Source of the DNA: VRUE01 sp963701265
GTDB taxonomy: Bacteria > Actinomycetota > Thermoleophilia > Solirubrobacterales > 70-9
DNA length: 64,000 nucleotides
Assembly (NCBI GenBank): GCA_963701265.1
Contig: OY969581.1
Coordinates: forward strand, 124,001-188,000
Direction of reading: 5' to 3'
Below are positions 57,593 to 64,000 of the stretch, in pieces. A program made the translations under genes and the position numbers. The notes under the pieces were generated by a model that worked only from the letters and a program-made list of their open reading frames with translations, had not been told where the DNA came from and did not search any database. The number at the start of each line of letters is the position of its first letter. Positions within the stretch are counted from its first letter, which is position 1.

Positions 57593-59197
57593 ATGACCAT
57601 GGAGAGCGCAACGCAGTCCCCCCCCGCCCAGTCCACCCTCGAGAGCTTCAACCCCGCCACAGGTGAGCTGGTCGGCTCCGTAGCGACGATCACCCCTGCC
57701 CAAGTCCAGGGAGTAGTGGACGACGTCGCCCGCATCCAGCCCGCCTGGGCCGAGCTCTCCCTGCAGGACCGCGCCCGCTACATGAAGCGCGCCGCCGACG
57801 CCCTACTCGACGAGATCGACGAGATCGCCGAGCTGCTGGTCCAGGAGCAGGGCAAGCCCCGCGCCGAGGCCTACACGATGGAGCTGCTGCCCACGGTCGA
57901 CGCCCTGCACTGGTGCGCCAAAGCCGGCCCGAAGATCCTCGCCGACGAGAAGGTCCGCATGAGCCAGTCCTTCTTGATGACGAAGAAAAGCCACTTCTCC
58001 TACGAGCCGATCGGCGTCGTCGGCGTGATCGCGCCCTGGAACTACCCCTGGTCGATCCCCTTCGGCGAGGTCGCGATCGCGCTGATGGCCGGCAACGGCG
58101 TCGTCCTCAAGCCCGCCAGCCTCACCCCGCTGCTGGGCGAGGCGATCCGCCGCGTCTTCGAGAAGGGCGGCCTGCCCGAGGGCCTGATCCGCGTCGTCCA
58201 CGGCGGCGGCGCGGTCGGTGATGCGCTGGCAAAGTCCAGCGCCGGCAAGATCTTCTTCACCGGCTCGGTCGAGGTCGGCCGCAAGGTCGGCGCCGTCTGC
58301 GCCGAGAATCTCAAGGGCTCGGTGCTCGAGCTGGGCGGCAAGGACCCGATGATCGTCTGCGCCGACGCCGACCTGCCCAACGCGATCTCCGGCGCCGTCT
58401 GGGGCGGCTTCGCCAACGCCGGCCAGACCTGCTCGGGGATCGAGCGCGTCTACGTGGTCGAGGAGGTCGCCGATCGCTTCGTCGCCGGCGTCGCCCGCGA
58501 GGCCGAGAAGCTGCGCCTCGGCGACCCGCTGCAGTGGGAGACCGAGATCGGCCCGATGACCTCCGACGGCCAGCACGAGATCGTCGTCGAGCTGATCGCC
58601 GACGCGGAGGCCTCCGGCGCGACCAAGCTCTGCGGCGGCCCGGTCGACGTCGCCGGCCTGCCCGGCAAGTTCGTCGCCCCCACCGTCCTCACCGGCGTCA
58701 CCCACGAGATGCGGATCATGCGCGAGGAGATCTTCGGCCCGGTGCTGCCGATCGTCGTCGTCAAATCCGAGCAGGAAGCGATCGAGCTCGCCAACGACTC
58801 CGAGTTCGGCCTCGGCGCCTCGGTCTGGACCAAGGACCGCCAGAAGGGCGAGCGGATGGCGCGGCGGATCGAGTCGGGCATGGTCTGGATCAACGATCAC
58901 TCCTTCAGCCACGGCGCCTGCCAGTGCGCCTGGGGCGGCGTCAAGGACTCCGGCGTCGGCCGCTCGCACTCCAAATTCGGCTTCTACGAGTGCGTCAACG
59001 TGAAGATGAACTCCTGGGAGCCGGGCCTCACCCGCGACTTCTGGTGGCACCCCTACGACCGCACGCTCGGCGAAGCGGTGCAGGCCTCGGCCAAGCTGCT
59101 CTACGGCAAGGGCGCGGTGCGGACGCAGGCGCTGCGCGAGGGAATCGGACCGCTGCTGCAGGTAGGCCGCCGCACCCTGCGCAAGCGCGGCGGCTGA
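57593..59197 (+). CDS. Aldehyde dehydrogenase
   Basis: This 534-residue ALDH is longer than usual at the C-terminus. The nucleophile is in 'FANAGQTCSGIERV' and the base Glu in 'SVLELGGKDPMIV'. The substrate tunnel region includes 'GVIAPWNYPWSIPFGEVAIA', and the NAD site is 'GKIFFTGSVEVGRKVG'. The C-terminal ~50 residues ('FWWHPYDRTLGEAVQASAKL') extend beyond the catalytic fold, and 'LLYGKGAVRTQALREGIGPL' may form an oligomer arm. It belongs to the general NAD-dependent family and is of a different subgroup from the ALDH at 37.3 kb. ATGs at 57593 and 57599 are both possible. Confidence 0.9.
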   Translation: MTMESATQSPPAQSTLESFNPATGELVGSVATITPAQVQGVVDDVARIQPAWAELSLQDRARYMKRAADALLDEIDEIAELLVQEQGKPRAEAYTMELLPTVDALHWCAKAGPKILADEKVRMSQSFLMTKKSHFSYEPIGVVGVIAPWNYPWSIPFGEVAIALMAGNGVVLKPASLTPLLGEAIRRVFEKGGLPEGLIRVVHGGGAVGDALAKSSAGKIFFTGSVEVGRKVGAVCAENLKGSVLELGGKDPMIVCADADLPNAISGAVWGGFANAGQTCSGIERVYVVEEVADRFVAGVAREAEKLRLGDPLQWETEIGPMTSDGQHEIVVELIADAEASGATKLCGGPVDVAGLPGKFVAPTVLTGVTHEMRIMREEIFGPVLPIVVVKSEQEAIELANDSEFGLGASVWTKDRQKGERMARRIESGMVWINDHSFSHGACQCAWGGVKDSGVGRSHSKFGFYECVNVKMNSWEPGLTRDFWWHPYDRTLGEAVQASAKLLYGKGAVRTQALREGIGPLLQVGRRTLRKRGG

Positions 59198-59217
59198 CCC
59201 GGGTCCCCTGCCAAGTC

Positions 59218-60480
59218 TTAGGAGGCGACGAGCTGCTCGAGCTCGAAGACGGCGCCCGAGGCGTCGAGCTCGCGGATCCGGTCGTAGTCGGCTTTGAGCC
59301 GATCGCGGTCGGGGTCGACCAGGTAGATGATCCCCGGGCAGGAGAAGAGGTCGACGGTCTTTTTCAGCTGGTCGCCCGGGCCCAGCATCGAGATCGTGCC
59401 GGCGAAGGAGGGCAGCGCCTCGATCTCGCGCATGCCCGCGTCGTCGACGATCCGCCCTTCGTGCTGGGAGATCAGCATCACGCAGTAGGCGCCCGCCGCC
59501 AGCTCGTAGGACTGCTGGGCGCGGCGCGCGACTGATTTCGGATCGAGGTAGGCCTCGGCGGTCAGCGTCTGATGGCTGGGCGTGCAGCGGTCAACGATCT
59601 CGTCGGGGACCGAGCCGTGCATGCGCGCCCCCGACTCGACCAGCACCGGGCCGGTCGCGGTCAGCATCACCTCGGTGTGGGCGGGGCCGAAGCGGATGCC
59701 GAGCGCGTCGAGCACCGCTTCGACGTAGGGCACGACCTGGTCCTGCTGGGAGCCGTGGCGCGGCAGCAGCTCCTCGTAGTCGTAGATGAAGTTGGCGCCG
59801 GCGCGCAGCTTGTTGTCGCGCCAGACCTCGGAGACGTGGTGGACGCCGTCCCAGCTGATCGAGTTGACGAAGAGCTGGGTCCCCTCCAGCAGCTCCTGGA
59901 CCAGCAGCTCCTCGTTGGCGCCGTGGAGGGCGTTGGGCCGGCCGAGAGTCGCGGCGAAGGCCGCCTCGATCGCGGCCGCGTCGTGGCAGATGCTGACCCC
60001 ATCGGTGCCGGCGCTGTCGAGCGGTTTGACCACCACGGGGGCGTCGCCGCGCTGCGCCGCCCAGGCGACGGCCTCGCTGGCGTCAGCCGTCTTCAGCGCT
60101 TCCGCCGCGCGCAGGCCCGCATCCCGCAATGCCTCCGACATCGCGTTCTTATCGCGCCGCGCGGCGCTCTGGGCGCTGCCGTTGGAGGGCAGTCCGAGCC
60201 GCTCGCTGAGCGCGTCGGCCAGCGGCACCCCGGGCTCAGCGCCGACAACCACGAAGGCCGGGTCGTGCGCCGCCAGCCGCGCCGCCGTCGCCTCGAGGTC
60301 CCCCTCGTGGACGACGTTCTCGACGAAGTCGCCGGCGCGAAAAGCACGCTCGTAGAACTCAGGCAGCCGCGGGCTGCTCTGCACGTGGACCACCGCCAGC
60401 CCGGCGGCGGCAAAGCGCGGCGCCAGCCGCGCCCCGGTCGAGTAGGCGTCGACGACGACCGCCGCGCCGTGGACGGTCAT
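59218..60480 (-). CDS. ATP-grasp ligase
   Basis: The 420-residue protein has an N-terminal pre-ATP-grasp domain, then ATP-grasp core: 'RRDKNAMSEALRDAGLRAAE', 'APVVVKPLDSAGTDGVSIC' (ATP loop), 'ELLVQELLEGTQLFVNSISW', and the metal-binding 'HTEVMLTATGPVLVESGARM'. The order matches L-amino-acid or dipeptide ligases such as BacD and carnosine-synthase-like enzymes. It would join a carboxylate to an amine. The adjacent methyltransferase overlaps its start by four bases, so the pair may make a small methylated amide-type metabolite. Confidence 0.85.
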   Translation of the reverse strand: MTVHGAAVVVDAYSTGARLAPRFAAAGLAVVHVQSSPRLPEFYERAFRAGDFVENVVHEGDLEATAARLAAHDPAFVVVGAEPGVPLADALSERLGLPSNGSAQSAARRDKNAMSEALRDAGLRAAEALKTADASEAVAWAAQRGDAPVVVKPLDSAGTDGVSICHDAAAIEAAFAATLGRPNALHGANEELLVQELLEGTQLFVNSISWDGVHHVSEVWRDNKLRAGANFIYDYEELLPRHGSQQDQVVPYVEAVLDALGIRFGPAHTEVMLTATGPVLVESGARMHGSVPDEIVDRCTPSHQTLTAEAYLDPKSVARRAQQSYELAAGAYCVMLISQHEGRIVDDAGMREIEALPSFAGTISMLGPGDQLKKTVDLFSCPGIIYLVDPDRDRLKADYDRIRELDASGAVFELEQLVAS

Positions 60481-61220
60481 GCCGTCGCGACGAGGACCAG
60501 CCGGTCCTCGGGACGCTTCGGCCCGCCGGCGAAGTTGCCGTAGTGCTCGACCTCGTGGAAGCCGGCCTCGACCGCCATCCGCTCGAGATCCTCGGCCTCG
60601 TACATGCGGATCCGCGAGTCGACCACGTCATCGCCGTAGACGTAGTGCACGTGCAGCATCCCGGTGGAGAAGTTGACGTCAAGCGTTTCCTGCACGCCGT
60701 TGGTCTCGCGCTCGACCACGCCCTCGTCGGTCTTGAGCCGGTGGCGCGAACGCTCCAGATCCGACAGCTCCATCGCCATCTTGCCGCCGGGTCGCAGCAT
60801 CTCGTGGTAGGCCCGCATCATCGCTTCGTCCTCAGCGACGGTCTCGCCGAAGCCGAAGCTCGAGGAGAGGCTGACCAGGCCGTCGAAGCCCTTCAGCTCC
60901 GGCGGCAGTGGCTGCATCAGGTCGGCGACGTAGTAGGTCGGTCCCGGGTACTCGCGCTTGGCGGCGTCGATCGCGATCTCGGAGATGTCGACCCCGACCG
61001 CGTCGACCCCGTTGTCGGCGAGGGCGGCGACGAAGCGGCCGAGGCCGCAGCCGGCGTCGATGACGCGGTCGCCCGGCTTGACGCCGAGCAGCTCCATCGC
61101 CAGCGGCGCCTCCTCCTCGTTGCCCTCGTAGCGACCGAGCTGATTCGCGACCCGCATATAGGCGGGCCCATAGGTATCGACCTCGTTGAGGATGGGCGGT
61201 TGATCGCTCACGGATTCCAA
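60477..61220 (-). CDS. SAM-dependent methyltransferase paired with ATP-grasp ligase
   Basis: This 247-residue enzyme has motif I 'DRVIDAGCGLGRFVAALADN' near 50-70, motif II region 'AVGVDISEIAIDAAK' and the post-motif 'DGLVSLSSSFGFGE'. It belongs to the class I small-molecule methyltransferases. The start is uncertain: TTG at 61220 or GTG at 61211 (giving 'SDQPPILNEVDTYGPAYM'). Both lie in or beside a 12-bp dyad (61198-61242). It is first in the operon with the ATP-grasp gene. The substrate is unknown. Confidence 0.85.
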   Translation of the reverse strand: MESVSDQPPILNEVDTYGPAYMRVANQLGRYEGNEEEAPLAMELLGVKPGDRVIDAGCGLGRFVAALADNGVDAVGVDISEIAIDAAKREYPGPTYYVADLMQPLPPELKGFDGLVSLSSSFGFGETVAEDEAMMRAYHEMLRPGGKMAMELSDLERSRHRLKTDEGVVERETNGVQETLDVNFSTGMLHVHYVYGDDVVDSRIRMYEAEDLERMAVEAGFHEVEHYGNFAGGPKRPEDRLVLVATA

Positions 61221-61242
61221 AGCGTACCGCGAGCGATCAACC
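61198..61242 (-). promoter_or_regulatory. Dyad overlapping the methyltransferase start
   Basis: GGTTGATCGCTC (61198-61209) and GAGCGATCAACC (61231-61242) are exact 12-base complements around 21 bases. In the minus-strand transcript the two possible start codons lie in the loop or at the stem edge, with no Shine-Dalgarno visible. It could be an operator or an mRNA hairpin limiting translation of the methyltransferase and ATP-grasp genes. Confidence 0.5.
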
Positions 61243-61287
61243 TCCGTACCGGTTGCCTGCGCAGCGGCTACCGACGCTCCCCCATAC

Positions 61288-61683
61288 TCAGCCGCCGGCT
61301 ATTTCAACCGTCCTCGAGATCGCCCCGCCGCATTTCGAGACCGGCCCAGCCGGAGAGAACGGCTTCACTTCGGCGTAGACCACGGCCGGGATCTTGATGT
61401 TTTCGTTGAGTTCGTCGAGGTCGGCCTTCCAGTTGCCGTTGGCCTTCGACTTGACCCGGCTGAGAACGCCGTTGCCTTTCTGCTTGAGGACAACGGTCCG
61501 TTCGCCGACGCAGCTGGGGTTGGCGGCCTTGACCTTGCCCTGGTAGCCGGCGGCGCCGAGCGTCACTTCGGACTTGACCTCGCCGGTCTGGCCCGGTCCG
61601 GCGGCGCCGGCCGGAATCGCCACCAGTGCGACAGCCGCGAGAGCCAGCGCCACAAATGTCCCTGCCCTACTGGTCCTGCTCAT
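61288..61683 (-). CDS. Small secreted protein
   Basis: From the ATG at 61683 (GGAGG six bases upstream) the 131-residue product has a signal peptide (to about 28, 'LALAAVALVAIPAGA'). A single beta domain follows with 'NPSCVGERTVVLKQKGNGVL' and 'SKANGNWKADLDELNENIKI', a Cys pair (with 'VSKCGGAI') and no catalytic motif. The pattern resembles a module recurring in exported proteins of this lineage. Upstream frame is shadow of the ABC gene on the other strand. Function is unknown. Confidence 0.72.
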   Translation of the reverse strand: MSRTSRAGTFVALALAAVALVAIPAGAAGPGQTGEVKSEVTLGAAGYQGKVKAANPSCVGERTVVLKQKGNGVLSRVKSKANGNWKADLDELNENIKIPAVVYAEVKPFSPAGPVSKCGGAISRTVEIAGG

Positions 61684-61737
61684 TCGTTCCTCCTTGGGAG
61701 ATGTGCCGCGGCAGCCTAGACGTTCAGAATCCCCGCA

Positions 61738-62406
61738 GTGCAGCCCGATCAGGCCAGAGACGAGCCGGCGCTGAGCCTCACCGGGCTGCGGCGGGACTAC
61801 GGCGAACGGACGGCGCTCGATGGAATCGGCCTGCGGCTCGGACAGGGCGAGACGCTGCTCGTGCTCGGTCCGAACGGCGCCGGCAAGACGACCCTGCTGC
61901 GCATCCTCGCCACCCTGCTGCGCCCGAGTGGCGGCGAGGTGCGGGCGCTCGGCTGCTCGCTGCCCGACGAGGCCTGGAAGCTGCGCGGCCGGATCGGCTT
62001 CCTCGGCCACGAGCCGCTGCTCTACCGCGACCTCAGCGGCCGCGAGAACCTGCGCTTCCACGCCCGCCTGCACGGGATGAAGGGTGAGGCGGGCGAGGCG
62101 CGAATCGAGCAGCTGCTCGCCGCGGTCGGGATGGAGCGGCGGGGCGAGCAGCGCGTCGCCGAGCTCTCCGCCGGGATGCGCCAGCGGCTGGCGATCGCCC
62201 GCTGCGTCCTGCACGAGCCCGAGCTGCTGCTGCTCGACGAGCCCGACTCCAACCTCGACGCCGAGGGGCGCAGGCTGGCCCGGGCGCTGATCGGCCCCGC
62301 CGCCGAGCGCACCCGCGTCATCGTCAGCCACGACCCCGAGCGCTTCGAAGCCGAGGCCGACCAGGTGCTGCGGCTCGAGGCGGGCGGGCGGGCGGTGGCC
62401 GCATGA
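61738..62406 (+). CDS. ccmA: Heme exporter ATP-binding protein CcmA
   Basis: This 222-residue ABC ATPase has Walker A 'LGPNGAGKTTLLRIL' near 42-56, signature 'ELSAGMRQRLAIAR' near 142, Walker B 'ELLLLDEPDSNLD', and an H-loop 'RVIVSHDPERF'. Its gene order with ccmB and ccmC identifies it as CcmA of system I cytochrome c maturation. Its role is ATP-driven release of holo-CcmE heme on the CcmABCD complex. GTG start; ccmB overlaps by four bases. Confidence 0.92.
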   Translation: MQPDQARDEPALSLTGLRRDYGERTALDGIGLRLGQGETLLVLGPNGAGKTTLLRILATLLRPSGGEVRALGCSLPDEAWKLRGRIGFLGHEPLLYRDLSGRENLRFHARLHGMKGEAGEARIEQLLAAVGMERRGEQRVAELSAGMRQRLAIARCVLHEPELLLLDEPDSNLDAEGRRLARALIGPAAERTRVIVSHDPERFEAEADQVLRLEAGGRAVAA

Positions 62407-63083
62407 CCCCGTCCCGAACCGCCTTCGCCACGATCCTCGCCAAGGACCTGCGGGCTGAGCTGCGCACCCTGCAGTCGCTGCCGGCGATGGCGCTCTTCGC
62501 CACCACCACCTTCGTCATCTTCCGCTTCGGCCTCGACCGCACCACGCTCTCCGGCAGCCTCGCCGCAGGGGTGCTCTGGGCGACCCTGCTCTTCGCCGCC
62601 CTGCTCGGCGTCAACCGCCTCTTCGTCAGCGAGCGCGAGGAGGGCGGCTTCGACGCGATCCGGCTCGCCCCGATCGACCGCAGCGCCCTCTTCGCCGCCA
62701 AGGCGACGGCGCTCTTCATCTATCTACTGGTGCTGGAGCTGGTCGTCGTGCCGATCTTCGCCCTCTTCTTCCTCGGCTCCGCCGCCGCGCTCGGCCCGAT
62801 GCTCGCCGTGCTGCTGCTCGCCGACCTCGGCATCGCCGCCACCGGCACCCTGATCTCCTCGATGGCGGTCCACTCCCGCGCCCGCGACCTGCTCGGCCCA
62901 CTCGTCCTGCTGCCCCTGATCGTGCCGCTGATGATCGCCGCGACGGGCGCCAGCGAGCCGCTGCTGGCGGCGGGCGGACCCGGTTACCACCGCTTCGGCA
63001 CCTGGCTGGCGGTGCTCTCCCTATACGATCTGATCTTCCTCCTGCTCGGCTGGGCCGTCTTCGATTTCCTCCTGGAGGACTAG
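62403..63083 (+). CDS. ccmB: Heme exporter membrane protein CcmB
   Basis: This 226-residue protein has about six membrane spans. It starts 'TPSRTAFATILAKDLRAELR', typical of CcmB, with 'VLWATLLFAALLGVNRLFVS' and 'LVLLPLIVPLMIAATGASE' among the helices. It pairs with CcmA as the permease of the ABC module of system I cytochrome c biogenesis. It overlaps ccmA by four bases and is followed by ccmC after 34 bases. Confidence 0.92.
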   Translation: MTPSRTAFATILAKDLRAELRTLQSLPAMALFATTTFVIFRFGLDRTTLSGSLAAGVLWATLLFAALLGVNRLFVSEREEGGFDAIRLAPIDRSALFAAKATALFIYLLVLELVVVPIFALFFLGSAAALGPMLAVLLLADLGIAATGTLISSMAVHSRARDLLGPLVLLPLIVPLMIAATGASEPLLAAGGPGYHRFGTWLAVLSLYDLIFLLLGWAVFDFLLED

Positions 63084-63117
63084 CGGGCAGGACGCCTCCC
63101 CAGCGCCCAAACTTGGC

Positions 63118-63843
63118 ATGTACGGCAAAGGACTGAGACCACTCTCGATCGCGACCGTCGTGGGGATTGCCGCTGCGCTCTCGCTGGTCTTCTTCTACGC
63201 GCCGCTCGACGCCGACCAGGGCTTCATCCAGAAGATCTTCTACCTGCACGTGCCGCTGGCGATCGTGGCGCTGATCGGCTTCATCATCGGCGGGGTCTTC
63301 GCGATCTTCCACCTGCGCAGCGGCAACCGGCGCTGGGACGCCTACTCCTACGTCTCGATCCACATGTCGGTGATCTTCGGCGTCGCCGTGTTGATCACCG
63401 GCGCGATCTGGGCCAAGGCCTCCTGGGGGCACTGGTGGGTCTGGGACGAGCCGACCCTGGTCAGCTTCCTGATCGTCTTCCTGATGTACGCGACCTACTA
63501 CCCCTTCCGCTACGCAATCGAGGACCCCGAGCGCCAGGCGCGCTACGCCTCGGTCTTCGCCGTCACCGCCGGCGCCTTCGTGCCGCTCAACTTCATGGCC
63601 GTGCGGATGGCCCAGAGCCTCGTCCACCCGCGCACCTTCGGCACCGCCAACGGCGGCCTGCCCGGGGAGATGATGTTCACCTTCCTCGTCTGCTTCGTCG
63701 CGATCGCGCTGCTCTGGGTGACGCTGGTCAAGCTCGAGCTGACGGCGAAGAGCACCTCGGGCCAGCTGAAGCGCCTGCGCCGCGCCCTCGATGCGCCCGC
63801 GCAGGGCGGCGGGGCGTCGAGAATCGCCCCGGAGGTGAGCTAG
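63118..63843 (+). CDS. ccmC: Heme-handling protein CcmC
   Basis: The 241-residue protein has six membrane helices and the WWD heme motif 'WGHWWVWDEPTLVSFLIVF' (about 103-121). The flanking His residues are in 'FYLHVPLAIVALIGF' and 'MAVRMAQSLVHPRTFG'. CcmC binds heme with CcmD and transfers it to CcmE. The C-terminal tail is polar. A GTG directly after its stop opens the next small gene, ccmD. Confidence 0.93.
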   Translation: MYGKGLRPLSIATVVGIAAALSLVFFYAPLDADQGFIQKIFYLHVPLAIVALIGFIIGGVFAIFHLRSGNRRWDAYSYVSIHMSVIFGVAVLITGAIWAKASWGHWWVWDEPTLVSFLIVFLMYATYYPFRYAIEDPERQARYASVFAVTAGAFVPLNFMAVRMAQSLVHPRTFGTANGGLPGEMMFTFLVCFVAIALLWVTLVKLELTAKSTSGQLKRLRRALDAPAQGGGASRIAPEVS

Positions 63844-64000
63844 GTGATCGGTCTCCTGCTGGCCGCCACCCCGGCGCTGCCGCTCGATGAGGCCGGCAAG
63901 TACGTCGCCGGCGCCTACATCGTCTTCCTGGTCCTGATCGTGGTCTACGTCGCGATCATGGCGAGCAAACTGCAGCGCATGGAGAAGGAGCTGCGCGAGC
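63844..64000 (+). CDS. ccmD: CcmD-like small heme exporter protein, cut by window end
   Basis: The GTG right after the ccmC stop opens a frame that runs to the window edge. The readable 52 residues include 'AGKYVAGAYIVFLVLIVVYV', a single membrane helix preceded by a conserved-looking Tyr-containing segment, and 'KLQRMEKELRE'. Position after ccmC and the short membrane pattern match CcmD, which stabilises the CcmABC complex and releases holo-CcmE. The C-terminus lies outside the window. Confidence 0.75.
   Translation, partial: MIGLLLAATPALPLDEAGKYVAGAYIVFLVLIVVYVAIMASKLQRMEKELRE

Noticed and set aside
1..64000. tRNA, rRNA or CRISPR
   Set aside because: No tRNA T-loop pattern with matching acceptor stem, no rRNA-like stretch and no spaced direct repeats were found. 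The GCGAATCC at 30723 is part of the cobalamin riboswitch, not a tRNA.

Overview
The window is high-GC DNA that looks like a Thermoleophilia/Solirubrobacterales-type actinobacterium. The evidence is GTG/TTG starts, many ATGA/GTGA-type overlaps, a long type-II isoleucyl-tRNA synthetase, a proteasome-associated PAC2 protein, B12 and methylmalonyl-CoA genes, and several secreted proteins opening with short 'YANV.ATLALFIALG'-like leaders followed by collagen-like or 'AVTA.KI' repeats. This taxonomic call is inference from family habits, not a database match. No rRNA, tRNA, CRISPR array or intact insertion sequence was seen.

Layout. 0-3.6 kb: a sigma factor fused to a zinc anti-sigma domain, a secreted Ig-like protein, and a small basic protein with two tandem LexA-type boxes upstream. 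3.7-11.2 kb: housekeeping genes (inositol-phosphatase family, a UvrD-like protein with a nuclease domain, PAC2, a split TauE/SafE permease, trehalose phosphatase, SIMPL). 11.2-17.0 kb: a five-gene minus-strand cassette with two STAND/AAA-type NTPases (one with six membrane spans), a prenyl-diphosphate synthase, a CDP-alcohol phosphatidyltransferase and a small membrane protein. Its composition is unfamiliar and it is a prime candidate for an undescribed system. 17-30 kb: polX, thioredoxin, a tautomerase, ileS, two tandem SDRs, an FAD/Fe-S dehydrogenase and a benzoylformate-decarboxylase-like enzyme.

30.6-34 kb: a cobalamin riboswitch followed by two translationally coupled secreted proteins. 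Each combines an alpha/alpha-toroid (squalene-cyclase-type repeats) with a DUF4430-like beta domain, which is the architecture of animal transcobalamin/intrinsic factor, and the domain order is swapped between the two. I infer an extracellular B12-capture system. Fumarase, a metallophosphoesterase and an aldehyde dehydrogenase follow. 38.8-47.7 kb: a five-gene operon of large secreted, lineage-type surface proteins behind one promoter. 47.8-57.4 kb: SpoIID, a CrtC/AttH-like protein, ychF, PAP2, BtrH/DUF4872, a Nei-type glycosylase, a DUF1385-epimerase-methyltransferase operon, a structured intergenic region, and rarA. 57.5-64 kb: an aldehyde dehydrogenase, an ATP-grasp/methyltransferase pair, and the start of a cytochrome c maturation operon (ccmABC and a cut ccmD).

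Four long palindromes are scattered through the window, two of them in frame inside protein genes (the FAD/Fe-S dehydrogenase and rarA). Two 46-nt copies, one intergenic and one inside rarA, are clearly the same family and differ by compensatory base changes.
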